The notes: generated by a model from the letters alone, not told the origin. A DNA stretch of 35,751 bases from CAYFJV01 sp964460605 (GCA_964460605.1 CAYWPT010000006.1:1-35751); one strand, 5' to 3'. Shown: positions 21,731-29,906, numbered from the stretch's first letter. Translations and numbers: made by a program.

Positions 21731-22462
21731 ATGGGTGAATTTGTAAAAAAAGTATCTAATCTTAATACTAAACTTTGTTTTTTATCAACAAATAAGGAAA
21801 AAAAAGTAGCTAAAATCTATCTATTTAGACATGCACAAACTTATTACAATAAAAAACACATTTTTACAGGTCATAAAGATTCTAAACTCACTCCTTTTGG
21901 TCAAAAACAAGCACGAAAAGTTGCAAAATTACTCAAAAATAAACATTTTGATATTGCAATACATACTAGATTGTCTCGTTCTAAAGATACATTGAAAGAA
22001 GTTTTGAAATATCATAAAAATGTAATAAAAATAGAAGATAACAGGATGATTGAAAGGAGTTATGGTTTATTACAGGGTCATACACATAAATGGTACGTAG
22101 AAAAACATGGGGAAGAGGAATATAATGAGGTGCAACATTTCCATAAAATAGACCATTTATCGGGAAAAGAAAAACAAAAATGGATTAAAGAAAATGGAGA
22201 AGATGATTTATTAGTTGTTCGTCGTTCTTATGATGTAAGGCCACCAAAAGGTGAATCAATTAAAGACGTAGAAAAAAGGGTGAATGCTTTTATTAAAGAC
22301 CTTCTTAAAGTTATGAAAAAGTATAAAATTAATGTTGCTATTTCTGCTCATGGGAATTCTATGAGACCTTTTAGAAAACATTTTGAGAAATTATCTAGAG
22401 AACAAATGATGAAACTAGAAAATCCTTGGGATGATTATTTTGAGTATAGTGTTAATGTTTAA
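21731..22462 (+). CDS. gpmA: 2,3-bisphosphoglycerate-dependent phosphoglycerate mutase-like (histidine phosphatase family)
   Basis: A 243-residue member of the RHG histidine phosphatase family. R33-H34 in LFRHAQTYYN carries the phosphorylated His; E109 (ERSYGLLQG) and H207 (SAHGNSMR) complete the site. The ERSYGLLQGHT and VRRSYDVRPPKGESIKDVEKRV stretches correspond to positions specific to cofactor-dependent phosphoglycerate mutase, which interconverts 3- and 2-phosphoglycerate in glycolysis, rather than to generic phosphatases. Arg/Gln replaces the usual Gly-Glu of RHGE (RHAQT), so specificity is less certain. About 25 extra residues precede the core. Archaea usually use the cofactor-independent enzyme, so this may come from bacteria. 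Confidence 0.85.
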   Translation: MGEFVKKVSNLNTKLCFLSTNKEKKVAKIYLFRHAQTYYNKKHIFTGHKDSKLTPFGQKQARKVAKLLKNKHFDIAIHTRLSRSKDTLKEVLKYHKNVIKIEDNRMIERSYGLLQGHTHKWYVEKHGEEEYNEVQHFHKIDHLSGKEKQKWIKENGEDDLLVVRRSYDVRPPKGESIKDVEKRVNAFIKDLLKVMKKYKINVAISAHGNSMRPFRKHFEKLSREQMMKLENPWDDYFEYSVNV

Positions 22463-22530
22463 ATAAAATATATCATATTTTTTTAATTTTACCGTAAAGT
22501 ATTAAAATAAGTTCTTTTTTTTAGATTCAT

Positions 22531-23229
22531 ATGAAGAAGATAGCTGTTATTCAATTTAGAAGAGAAAAACAAACTCTAGATCACGAAATAGAGAATATTT
22601 TAGACAAAACAAATCTAAAAAGAGAAAATCTTGTCGTTTTTAATGGTCTTATAGATAAACTTCCTTCTGTTAATATTGATAATTATGATGGGTTCATTTT
22701 TGGTGGTAGTGGAAACGTTTCTGTCTCAAAAGATTTAGAAGATGCAGAGTTTATTAGAAAAAATATTGCTCAATTAATGAAAGATATTGTTGAAAATGAT
22801 AAACCTTCGTTATTCATTTGTTTGGGATTACATTTCTTATCAGACATGTTTGGTGTAGACGTAGTTTCAATCCCTGAACATTCTTATGTGGGTACATTAG
22901 ATATTACTCTGACTGAAGAAGCTGCTCAAGATCCTCTTTTTGCTGACTTACCAATGACTTTTGCTGTTCAGGAGGGTCATGGTGACTCTGTTTGTGAAAT
23001 CCCTGAGGATGCAGTCTTATTAGCTAAGAGTCATTGTAGTCCAGTTGAAGCTTTTAGAATTAAAGATAACATTTATGCGGTGCAATTTCACCCAGAACAT
23101 AATAAAGAAGATTTTGAAAAGAGAATGGGATTCTATCCTCATTATGTAAAAGGTAAAGAAGATTCTTTAAAGATTAATGAGTCTCCTCACGCTTGGAAAA
23201 TTATGCAGAATTTTGTTTCTTTGATATAG
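22531..23229 (+). CDS. class-I glutamine amidotransferase-like protein
   Basis: A 232-residue stand-alone class-I GATase domain. The nucleophile is C97 in LFICLGLHFLSD and the catalytic pair is H187 and E189 in AVQFHPEH, so the triad is complete. GFIFGGSGNVS supplies the oxyanion loop. Similar single-domain proteins are GMP-synthase-like amidotransferases or gamma-glutamyl hydrolases; the substrate cannot be read from the sequence. A TATA-like TATTAAAAT lies about 27 nt before the ATG. It lies between the mutase gene and an ABC exporter on the same strand. Confidence 0.88.
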   Translation: MKKIAVIQFRREKQTLDHEIENILDKTNLKRENLVVFNGLIDKLPSVNIDNYDGFIFGGSGNVSVSKDLEDAEFIRKNIAQLMKDIVENDKPSLFICLGLHFLSDMFGVDVVSIPEHSYVGTLDITLTEEAAQDPLFADLPMTFAVQEGHGDSVCEIPEDAVLLAKSHCSPVEAFRIKDNIYAVQFHPEHNKEDFEKRMGFYPHYVKGKEDSLKINESPHAWKIMQNFVSLI

Positions 23230-23274
23230 TTAATTTTTTATATCATTACTTACTTCTTTGTACTGGGTTTTTTG

Positions 23275-25080
23275 ATGGCTAGTAGAGATTATCTCAAAAA
23301 GTACGATGTTAATACTAGCTATAACTTGAAATTTCTCTGGAGCAATCTGAAAAGTTATAAATTCTATCTATTTATCCTTATCTTTCTTATCTTTTTAACT
23401 GAACTTATCACTTTTGGAGAAAATTTTTTCTTTAAATTTTTAATTGATAAGGCAGAACTTTTTGCAACCGGTGAGGTTAGTGCTGAGCAATTTATTATAT
23501 TTATTACTTCTATTTCTTTGATCTATTTTGTTGTAGTTGTATTGGGTGGTTCTTTCCTAAGATTTTTAAGACCACACTTTTTGAATAAATTAGAATCTTC
23601 TGTAATGAGCAATTTAGAAAAAAGTGCATTTGCACATATCCTAAAACAATCTTTTAGTTATCACATTGGTAAGAAGACAGGGGGTATGATCTCACAGTTT
23701 ACCAGGGGGGTTAATAAGACTGAAAGGCTCATGGATATTTTTTATTTTAATGTAATTAATACTGTTTTTAGAATCTTATTTTCTATTAGTGTGTTTCTTT
23801 ACTTTGACCTGACTAGCGGAATTATTCTTTTTATTACTCTTGTGTTGTTTGTAATCTCTGGAATTACTATAACTAATGCGCAAAAGAAAGCACAGAACGA
23901 AGCTAACTATAAAGAAGATCTCTTAAAACAAAATATTAGTGATGTATTTACGAATTTTTCAACTGTAAAATTTTTTGGTAAGGAAGATCAAACCATCTCA
24001 TATTTCTCAAAACTATCTCATAAACTAAAAGATGCAAGGGTGAAGATGTGGAATTATTTTAGGGTATACTCATCTGTTCAAACTTTTATAATCAATACGG
24101 GTTTTTTAGCAATCTTATACTTTAGTTTTATGAATTACATTAAGGGTGATTTAAGTTTAGGTTCAGTAACATTAATCTATGCAGCTTTATGGAAACTTAA
24201 TCCTGCTATTTTTGGTCTAATGCATGGTTATATGAATTTTGTAAAAGCTAATGTTGATGTAAGTGCTTTGTATGAAACTTTTAAATCTCAAAGTGAAGTA
24301 ACTGATCATCCAAACGCTAAGAAATTGAAAGTAACTAATGGGGGAATTGTTTATGATAATGTCTGCTTTGGTTATGGGAATAAAAAGAAAAATGAATCTG
24401 TATTAAAAAATTTCAATTTACACATTAAAGGGAATACTAAAGTTGCTTTAGTAGGTCCTTCAGGTTCTGGTAAAACTACCATCATAAATTTATTATACAG
24501 GATGTTTGATCTTCATAGTGGGAACATCTCAATAGATGGGCAAGATATTAGTGAAGTTACTCAAAAATCCTTACGTAATAGCATGAGTATAGTTCCTCAA
24601 GAACCAATTTTATTTGACAACACTATCTATTTTAATATTGCTTATGCAAACTCTAATGCAAGTTCAGAAGATGTATGGAGGGCAATTAAATTTGCTCAAT
24701 TAGATAAGATGATAAGGAAGTTACCAAAGGGTGTAAAAACTATTGTTGGTGAACGTGGGATTAAATTGTCTGGTGGAGAGAAACAAAGAGTCTCTATTGC
24801 AAGAGCTTTATTAGCTGATAAAAAGATCTTAATTTTAGATGAAGCTACTTCTGCACTAGATTCAGAAACTGAAAAAGAGATACAAAGGGATTTAGCAAGA
24901 TTAATGGTTGATAGAACTACTATAATTATTGCACATAGGCTTAGTACCATAATGTCTGCTGATATTATTGTTGTCTTAGATGAGGGTGATATAAAAGAGA
25001 TTGGTACTCATAATCAACTAAAGCGTAAAGGTGGGCTGTATAGAAGGTTATGGGAATTACAACAAAGTGGTAGACTTTAG
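23275..25080 (+). CDS. ABC exporter, fused permease and ATPase
   Basis: A 601-residue half-transporter of the MsbA/multidrug type that works as a dimer. The N-terminal half has about six membrane helices (about residues 25-300). The ATPase half has Walker A GPSGSGKTT (394-402), a Q-loop in IVPQEP, the signature LSGGE (498-502), Walker B ILILDEA with D522 and E523, a D-loop SALD and the switch H554. All catalytic parts are present. Substrate, lipid or peptide or drug, is unknown. I start at ATG 23275, one codon after an in-frame TTG. Confidence 0.95.
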   Translation: MASRDYLKKYDVNTSYNLKFLWSNLKSYKFYLFILIFLIFLTELITFGENFFFKFLIDKAELFATGEVSAEQFIIFITSISLIYFVVVVLGGSFLRFLRPHFLNKLESSVMSNLEKSAFAHILKQSFSYHIGKKTGGMISQFTRGVNKTERLMDIFYFNVINTVFRILFSISVFLYFDLTSGIILFITLVLFVISGITITNAQKKAQNEANYKEDLLKQNISDVFTNFSTVKFFGKEDQTISYFSKLSHKLKDARVKMWNYFRVYSSVQTFIINTGFLAILYFSFMNYIKGDLSLGSVTLIYAALWKLNPAIFGLMHGYMNFVKANVDVSALYETFKSQSEVTDHPNAKKLKVTNGGIVYDNVCFGYGNKKKNESVLKNFNLHIKGNTKVALVGPSGSGKTTIINLLYRMFDLHSGNISIDGQDISEVTQKSLRNSMSIVPQEPILFDNTIYFNIAYANSNASSEDVWRAIKFAQLDKMIRKLPKGVKTIVGERGIKLSGGEKQRVSIARALLADKKILILDEATSALDSETEKEIQRDLARLMVDRTTIIIAHRLSTIMSADIIVVLDEGDIKEIGTHNQLKRKGGLYRRLWELQQSGRL

Positions 25081-25127
25081 GAAACTTTAAATACCTTCTA
25101 GTATTATTTATTATTGGTGATAGTTAT

Positions 25128-25835
25128 ATGAAATTAGTTCTCTTTAAACAACCAAAGAGGGTAAAAATTGTAGAAGGTTTTCCTGGTTTTGGTTTAATTG
25201 GTACAATAGCTACAGAATTTTTATTAGAACATTTAGATACAGAAAAAATTGGTATTGTAGAGTTCACTGAAGCTCCTGCAATGATTGCTATTCATAAAAA
25301 TAAAGTAATTGAACCAATTAGTATTCATTATAATAAAAAACATAATTTAGTTTTAGTACATGCACTAAACATTCCTAAAGGTCTTGAATGGAAAATAGCA
25401 GATGTTGTTGTTGATTTAAGTAAAAAGTTACAAGCAACTGAAATTATCTCTTTGGAAGGTGTTGGGAGCCCTAATGCAACCACTTCAAGGATCTTTTTCT
25501 ACAACACTGGAAAGAATTCTAAAAAATTAGAATCTTTTGCACACCCTCTAATGGAAGGCATTATTGTTGGTGTTACTGGGGCCTTATTGAGTAAGAATAT
25601 TTCAACACCTGTTACTGCTTTATTTGCAGAGGCTAAAAGTAATTTGCCTGATAGTAACGCTGCAGCAGAAATTATCAAAGCTCTTGATGCATACACTGGT
25701 TTGAAAGTTGATCCTTCTCCTCTGAAGGCCCAAGCTAAGCAGTTTGAAGCAAAATTGAAAGATATTGTGGGTAAGAAGCAAAAGATGGCTGGTATGGTAC
25801 AGAAAAGAGATGATAAATTAAGTTATGTGGGGTAG
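25128..25835 (+). CDS. PAC2-family protein (proteasome assembly chaperone-like)
   Basis: A 235-residue PAC2-family protein. The fold signature is the glycine-rich loop VEGFPGFGLIGTIATEFL near residues 15-33, later EGVGSP and GVTGALLS, and a C-terminal charged helix. In eukaryotes PAC2 assists proteasome alpha-ring assembly; archaeal PbaA/PbaB relatives bind proteasome or other complexes. The C-terminal tail here (KRDDKLSYVG) does not end in the HbYX motif used to dock on the proteasome, although a Tyr is close to the end. GGTGAT lies before the ATG. Its stop is only 3 bp from the next gene, so the two are co-transcribed. Confidence 0.9.
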   Translation: MKLVLFKQPKRVKIVEGFPGFGLIGTIATEFLLEHLDTEKIGIVEFTEAPAMIAIHKNKVIEPISIHYNKKHNLVLVHALNIPKGLEWKIADVVVDLSKKLQATEIISLEGVGSPNATTSRIFFYNTGKNSKKLESFAHPLMEGIIVGVTGALLSKNISTPVTALFAEAKSNLPDSNAAAEIIKALDAYTGLKVDPSPLKAQAKQFEAKLKDIVGKKQKMAGMVQKRDDKLSYVG

Positions 25836-25838
25836 AAG

Positions 25839-26042
25839 ATGGTAAATAAAAAAAAATATTTAGCAGAGTTAAAAATAAGTAAAAATAAAGTTGTTTCTTT
25901 TTTAAAAAAAGAGCTTGTTATTGTAGAAGCATTAGAAAAAGAATTTTTCGCTGATAGGAGTTTAGACCCTGATGATATAGTTGGTAGGCATAAGGCGATT
26001 ATTACTGATTGCCTTTGGAAAACAGAACAAGATTCAATTTAG
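25839..26042 (+). CDS. hypothetical small helical protein
   Basis: A 67-residue Lys/Glu-rich, probably all-helical protein with no known motif. It lies 3 bp after the PAC2 gene and 9 bp before the exonuclease gene on the same strand, and this tight packing is the main support for its being real. It could bind nucleic acid or a neighbour product, but nothing in the sequence decides. Confidence 0.6.
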   Translation: MVNKKKYLAELKISKNKVVSFLKKELVIVEALEKEFFADRSLDPDDIVGRHKAIITDCLWKTEQDSI

Positions 26043-26051
26043 TTTTTTACT

Positions 26052-26621
26052 ATGTCTTTTACTATAATAGATTTAGAAACAACTGGACTTTCTAAACATT
26101 CCGATAAAATTACAGAAATTGCTGCTGCTAAGATCAAAGATGGTGTGATAGTTGATAGATTTCATACTTTAATTAACCCCGAAGTAGAGATACCTGAGTT
26201 TATTGTCAAATTAACTGGAATAGATAATGAATTAGTTAAGAATGCGCCAACTATTGATGTAGTCCTACCTGATTTTTTACAATTTCTTCAATATGATATT
26301 TTCGTAGCACATAATGCTACTTTTGATTTTGGATTTTTAGAAAAAAATTTGCAAGAACATTATAACATTACATTAAAAAATGAAACATTATGTACTCGTA
26401 AATTGGCTAATCGTTTGTATGGTGATCTTCCACGTAAACGTCTTAAAGACTTGTGTAAACACTTAGAAATTGAAAATACACAAGCACATAGGGCAATGAG
26501 CGATGTAGAAGCTACAGTGGGCGTATTTAACCAGATGTTAATTTTAATGAGTGATAGGGGTTTAACTGATTTGTCTAAGATAATTGATTTTGAAAAAGCG
26601 AAAATAGGTCATAAAAATTAA
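26052..26621 (+). CDS. DEDDh 3'-5' exonuclease (DnaQ/PolC epsilon-like)
   Basis: A 189-residue RNase-T/DnaQ-type exonuclease. The catalytic set is complete: D7 and E9 in IIDLETTGL, D92 in HNATFDFGFL, and H146 and D151 in AHRAMSDVEA, the DEDDh pattern. It is a single domain with no polymerase or other fusion, so proofreading, RNA trimming and repair are all possible. It ends the three-gene PAC2-small protein-exonuclease cluster. Confidence 0.93.
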   Translation: MSFTIIDLETTGLSKHSDKITEIAAAKIKDGVIVDRFHTLINPEVEIPEFIVKLTGIDNELVKNAPTIDVVLPDFLQFLQYDIFVAHNATFDFGFLEKNLQEHYNITLKNETLCTRKLANRLYGDLPRKRLKDLCKHLEIENTQAHRAMSDVEATVGVFNQMLILMSDRGLTDLSKIIDFEKAKIGHKN

Positions 26622-26939
26622 TGGAATAGAAATTGGAGTTAAGTGTAATAATCCTGAAGGTCTTAAAAGGTTGATGGGTCATTTTGTAATACCTATACTC
26701 GTCTCAAATAATTCAATCTAATCTTACAATTTGCATCTTTAAATTATTCAATTAAATCTTGAATTAACTAAATCTCTTTTGTGACATTTAACCCATTAGT
26801 AGTAACGCCCAAATAACAAACTAGTTTTAGGAATAAACATGATAAAAAAAAACATATCCAACACATTTACATCAATTAATCAATCGTCCACGGATATCTG
26901 CACCATTCAGTCAGCAATACAATAGAATCTGTGAAATTT
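26622..26939. other. gene-free AT-rich spacer
   Basis: I see no gene, RNA or clear repeat here. All six frames are broken by frequent stops. It borders the decayed toxin-like remnant. Confidence 0.6.
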
Positions 26940-27164
26940 TTATTGATTGGCAACAACAGAGTGATCCATTATAATCAATTTTTTATCAACAAAAGATAGT
27001 CTAACGGATTGGTTAATAAAACAGGCAATTTTTGATTAGAACATCTAATCACGAAATTTGTTATCATTTCTTACAATTTTAATCTCATAAATTTCATCAC
27101 AAAACTCCCCTAAATTTTTCAAAAAACCCCCCTTATTTGGTGTAAATTCACTAAACTCCTCGAT
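26940..27164 (-). pseudogene. decayed RelE/HigB-like toxin remnant
   Basis: One minus-strand frame reads as protein-like sequence with two internal stops (27045-27047 and six bases further on). The segment before the first stop contains GGFLKNLG and IYEIKIVRNDNKFR, close to the G-x-Y-E-L-R-I...Y-R signature of RelE/HigB-type mRNA interferases. After the stops come DKKLIIMDHSVV, then TAA at 26940. Upstream, an adjacent frame (about 27165-27240, LLDFYDLNVPESKK) joins if one A is restored near 27166. The gene would be dead. No antitoxin gene was recognised. This is a by-eye identification in AT-rich DNA and may be chance. Confidence 0.3.
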
Positions 27165-27260
27165 TTCTTACTTTCTGGGACATTTAAGTCATAAAAATCA
27201 AGCAAAAAGTTCACATAATGTATATTGCCCGTATTCCCTATAATAAAATATATAGCGAAC

Positions 27261-27269
27261 GTTTAAATA
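27261..27269 (+). promoter_or_regulatory. TATA box for the HNH gene
   Basis: GTTTAAATA after AGCGAAC, about 26 nt before ATG 27291. It overlaps the GTG at 27270, which argues for the later start. Confidence 0.65.
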
Positions 27270-27290
27270 GTGAAAAATTTTACCAAAAAT

Positions 27291-27818
27291 ATGGAAAAAT
27301 ATCCAAAAATTAATCCTAACTCCATGAAATTAAAAAAATGCGTTACTTGTGGCAAGGTAGATGAACATCACGGAAAAGGCATGTGTAGAAAATGTTACAA
27401 AAAACAATGGGTTTCTAGTAAGGTAATAATTTGTCCAGAATGTAAAAGGGAAAAAACTCACCACGGAAAAGGACTCTGTGCTAGTTGTTATACTAGAGTG
27501 CATGGTTATGAACACATTAAAAGATACAATGCAAGAAAATACCATGATCTCTCGTTAGAACTTTATCGTCAAATAACCCAGTTTTGTGTTTCTTGTTCAT
27601 TTTCTAAAATTGTGGAGTTACACCATTTAGATGGCGATAAGAAAAATAATTCTTCAAACAACTTAGTTGGACTTTGTCCGAATTGCCATAAAATGATCCA
27701 CTCATTTGATTATTTTGAAGAAATTAAGGCTAATTTAAAACAAAAAGGCTTCCCAGTAGATAAAATCCATCCTTCTAGTTACGTTAAACCTAGGAAAGAT
27801 AAATCAAGAGTTGATTGA
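27291..27818 (+). CDS. HNH endonuclease-like protein with duplicated zinc knuckles
   Basis: A 175-residue protein with two tandem zinc knuckles of the same design, C17-C20...C32-C35 (CVTCGKVDEHHGKGMCRKC) and C48-C51...C63-C66 (CPECKREKTHHGKGLCASC), clearly a duplication around HHGKG. They are followed by an HNH nuclease module: CVSC (99-102), the catalytic H111-H112 in VELHHLDGDKKNN, N124 and LCPNCHKMIH (129-137). HNH proteins cut DNA; such small ones are often homing or mobile nucleases. The neighbouring decayed gene and long spacer suggest an insertion-prone spot. Start set by the TATA box; GTG 27270 would add seven residues. Confidence 0.85.
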   Translation: MEKYPKINPNSMKLKKCVTCGKVDEHHGKGMCRKCYKKQWVSSKVIICPECKREKTHHGKGLCASCYTRVHGYEHIKRYNARKYHDLSLELYRQITQFCVSCSFSKIVELHHLDGDKKNNSSNNLVGLCPNCHKMIHSFDYFEEIKANLKQKGFPVDKIHPSSYVKPRKDKSRVD

Positions 27819-27840
27819 ACATTTTTAGAACATAATAACT

Positions 27841-27849
27841 AATTTAAAC
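27841..27849 (+). promoter_or_regulatory. TATA box for the hydroxylase pair
   Basis: AATTTAAAC; a start near 27870 leaves a leader of about 30 nt carrying AAGGAG (27884-27889) before ATG 27903. Confidence 0.5.
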
Positions 27850-27902
27850 TTAGAATTTTCATTAATCAAATTTAATAAAAAAAAAGGAGCTTTTCTAGTA
27901 AA

Positions 27903-28427
27903 ATGCAGATAAATCCAGTAGATTTAAGTACACTAAAAGCTTCTTTTAACGACGCTAAACCATTTAAGTATTTAGTAATAGAAAATTTTTTAGACAATCC
28001 AAAAGAACTCATAAATGAGGTCAAACAAGTAGAACTAAGATTGAATGATTCTGACCTTTTTAAATTCTTTCAAAGTAGTGATTTATCTAGGAATGAAAAT
28101 TCTAAGCACTTACAAGAAGTTTTTAATTTAATAAATTTTATCAAAGATAAGAGTTTTCTTCAAACAATTGCTGGGAAAAAACTAGCAAAAGCAGATTTCC
28201 AAATCACTAAGTACAAACCTACACACTACCTCTTACTTCATGATGATCAATTAGAAGGAAGAAAAATCGCATACCTCTATTACTGCTCAAGTTTAGAAAA
28301 AGATGCTGGAGGAGCTTTAGAACTCTTCACAACAAAAGATAAAAGACCAATTAAAGTAAGTAAATCAATTCAACCAAAAGCTAACACATTAGTGTTATTT
28401 GAAGTATCTTCAAAATCTTTTCATTAA
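27903..28427 (+). CDS. OGFOD1/Tpa1-like 2-oxoglutarate prolyl hydroxylase, catalytic domain, with premature stop
   Basis: A 174-codon gene for a 2OG/Fe(II) dioxygenase. The iron ligands H113 and D115 are in LLLHDDQLEGRKIAY and the last ligand H174 in VSSKSFH. The wording LLxHDDxLEGRxIA, GGxLxLF, LVLFEVSxxSFH is that of eukaryotic OGFOD1/Tpa1, which hydroxylates a proline of ribosomal protein uS12 at the decoding centre. Immediately after H174 comes TAA (28425-28427), where that family has Gln. In the same frame the next 17 codons read VSELLKGERYTIGGLVL, the missing conserved end with the 2-oxoglutarate-binding Arg (R184 equivalent), then TGA 28479-28481, overlapping the next gene's ATG. So the gene has a single nonsense change (CAA to TAA would do), a readthrough stop or a sequencing error. 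As written, the enzyme lacks its cosubstrate Arg. Confidence 0.88.
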   Translation: MQINPVDLSTLKASFNDAKPFKYLVIENFLDNPKELINEVKQVELRLNDSDLFKFFQSSDLSRNENSKHLQEVFNLINFIKDKSFLQTIAGKKLAKADFQITKYKPTHYLLLHDDQLEGRKIAYLYYCSSLEKDAGGALELFTTKDKRPIKVSKSIQPKANTLVLFEVSSKSFH

Positions 28428-28477
28428 GTATCTGAATTATTAAAAGGAGAAAGATATACCATAGGAGGTTTGGTTCT

Positions 28478-28993
28478 ATGAGTAATTTACACCCATTATA
28501 TTTACAAGACAAAGTACTAGAAAAGGTAAGAATTCAGCTCAAAGATCAGGGTTTTATACAATTACATTCTATTCTACCCACATTAGAAGTAAATAAATTA
28601 AGAAAACTCTTTGTAGATGGTCAAAAGAAGTATCTTCCAGATTCCCATAGTTATACGAACCACAAAAGTGGACAAGATTTTGTAAAAAAATTATTAGAAA
28701 AAATATTAAATAAAAAAATTAAACCAAAATTTGAATTAAGATCCTATAAACATAAAGATTATACTCTATTACATGACAATAAAGTAAAAAAACAAAACCT
28801 GTTCATCTTAGATTTAACAAAAGAATGGAATAATCAGTCAGGTGGTGAAGAGATAGTAGTAGAGAATAATGATTTAATCATCCCCGTACAAGAAAATTCA
28901 TTATCTATTGTTCTCGATGTAGAAAAACATTATACTAAATACATTAATCATTTAGCTAAAGAAAAAAAATTAGTAATTATTGGATATTTTTAA
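28478..28993 (+). CDS. OGFOD1/Tpa1-like C-terminal (non-catalytic) double-stranded beta-helix domain, separate gene
   Basis: A 171-residue protein matching the second, inactive dioxygenase-fold domain of OGFOD1/Tpa1/Ofd1: ELRSYKHKDYTLLHD, then a hydrophobic strand (LFILDLTKEW), GGEEIVVEN, ENSLSIVLDVEKHYTKYINH and a final IIGYF. In eukaryotes this domain is fused to the catalytic one and helps place the substrate; here it is its own gene. AGGAGG lies about 8 nt before its ATG. Its ATG overlaps the restored TGA of the upstream frame (ATGA), which suggests the two were translationally coupled before the premature stop arose. The last 24 bp overlap the convergent gene ending at 28970. It also contains a TATACGAAC-hairpin copy in frame (28650-28671). 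Confidence 0.8.
   Translation: MSNLHPLYLQDKVLEKVRIQLKDQGFIQLHSILPTLEVNKLRKLFVDGQKKYLPDSHSYTNHKSGQDFVKKLLEKILNKKIKPKFELRSYKHKDYTLLHDNKVKKQNLFILDLTKEWNNQSGGEEIVVENNDLIIPVQENSLSIVLDVEKHYTKYINHLAKEKKLVIIGYF
28650..28671 (+). repeat. TATACGAAC-hairpin repeat, copy E (inside a gene)
   Basis: GTTATACGAACC, then the stem CCAC-AAAA-GTGG. It shares the first 12 bases with copy B exactly and is translated as SYTNHKSG in the second hydroxylase gene. Confidence 0.4.
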
Positions 28994-29887
28994 TTTTTCA
29001 TTATGTTGAACTAAAGCTCTTCTAGATTCACAAAAGCCTAAACGAAGATTGAATAAATGTTCTCTTAAAGCATCAGATTCTCTATAAGGTCCTCTTCCAA
29101 GTTTTCTTGCAATTTCTTGCATTGTATCAATTCTTTCTGGAGTTGTCCTAAATCTAGACATTACATGTAAATGTGTTAATAAGGTTTCAAAAAATGCTTC
29201 TGTATCATAAAAACGACAATCTCTACAAACTTCTTTGAATTTACCTTCAGCTTCAAGACAAACTAAAGCTAAATCTGCAAATTCATCACTTTGTGGATCT
29301 CTTTCTAAGTCTAATAATTTAGTTCTTCCATAAAGAGCATTAATTTTAGAAGATAAAATGCCTGCTTCATAAACATCTACTAATAATAATAAAGGAACCC
29401 CTTCATCTTCTTCAAGCTTTTCTCTAGCTTGATCAAAAGTTTTTATTGCTTGTCTATACACTTCATCAACTTTTGCATAAACCGATCTTCTTTCAAGATC
29501 TGAAAGTAATTCTGATCTTTTTGCAGCTCTAGAAATAGCATCTGCATATTCTAATAAAGCATCAGCTTCTAATCTGTCAATTTCGAAATTGTCTGGGAAG
29601 GATTTACGAGCTCTTTGAGCATCTCTTTGATAACATTTTACAACATTTAGTAAATGTTCATAATCTTCTATGAGTAATCTATCTGAGATATCATCATCTA
29701 AAGGTTCAGAAAATCCAAATCTGTCTCTTACTAAGTCCCCAACAGTATGTCTACTAGGAAAAATTACACAATCATCATAAGCTTTAGCTAAAGCTGTACG
29801 AAAAAATTCATCAAAAAGGTCTACTTTTACTCTTTCTTGAATATCTAATACTCTTGCGTTATATCCTGCAACACTTATTACTTCCAT
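28970..29887 (-). CDS. hypothetical alpha-helical protein
   Basis: A 305-residue charged, mostly helical protein without recognisable family motifs. Repeated helix-turn-helix-like blocks (for example RLEADALLEYADAISRAAKR and VYAKVDEVYRQAIKTFDQAREKLEE) suggest TPR-like helical repeats. A minus-strand TATA box (CTTTATAAATAAC, 29906-29918) lies 25 nt before the ATG. It overlaps the convergent hydroxylase gene by 24 bp at its end. Function unknown; a scaffold or binding protein is the modest inference. Confidence 0.7.
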   Translation of the reverse strand: MEVISVAGYNARVLDIQERVKVDLFDEFFRTALAKAYDDCVIFPSRHTVGDLVRDRFGFSEPLDDDISDRLLIEDYEHLLNVVKCYQRDAQRARKSFPDNFEIDRLEADALLEYADAISRAAKRSELLSDLERRSVYAKVDEVYRQAIKTFDQAREKLEEDEGVPLLLLVDVYEAGILSSKINALYGRTKLLDLERDPQSDEFADLALVCLEAEGKFKEVCRDCRFYDTEAFFETLLTHLHVMSRFRTTPERIDTMQEIARKLGRGPYRESDALREHLFNLRLGFCESRRALVQHNEKLKISNNY

Positions 29888-29906
29888 TCTTTTTGAAATT
29901 TTTAAG

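Noticed and set aside
26622..27260. CRISPR array or tRNA gene in the long spacer
   Set aside because: No regularly spaced repeats and no cloverleaf with a CCA-type acceptor stem could be drawn.
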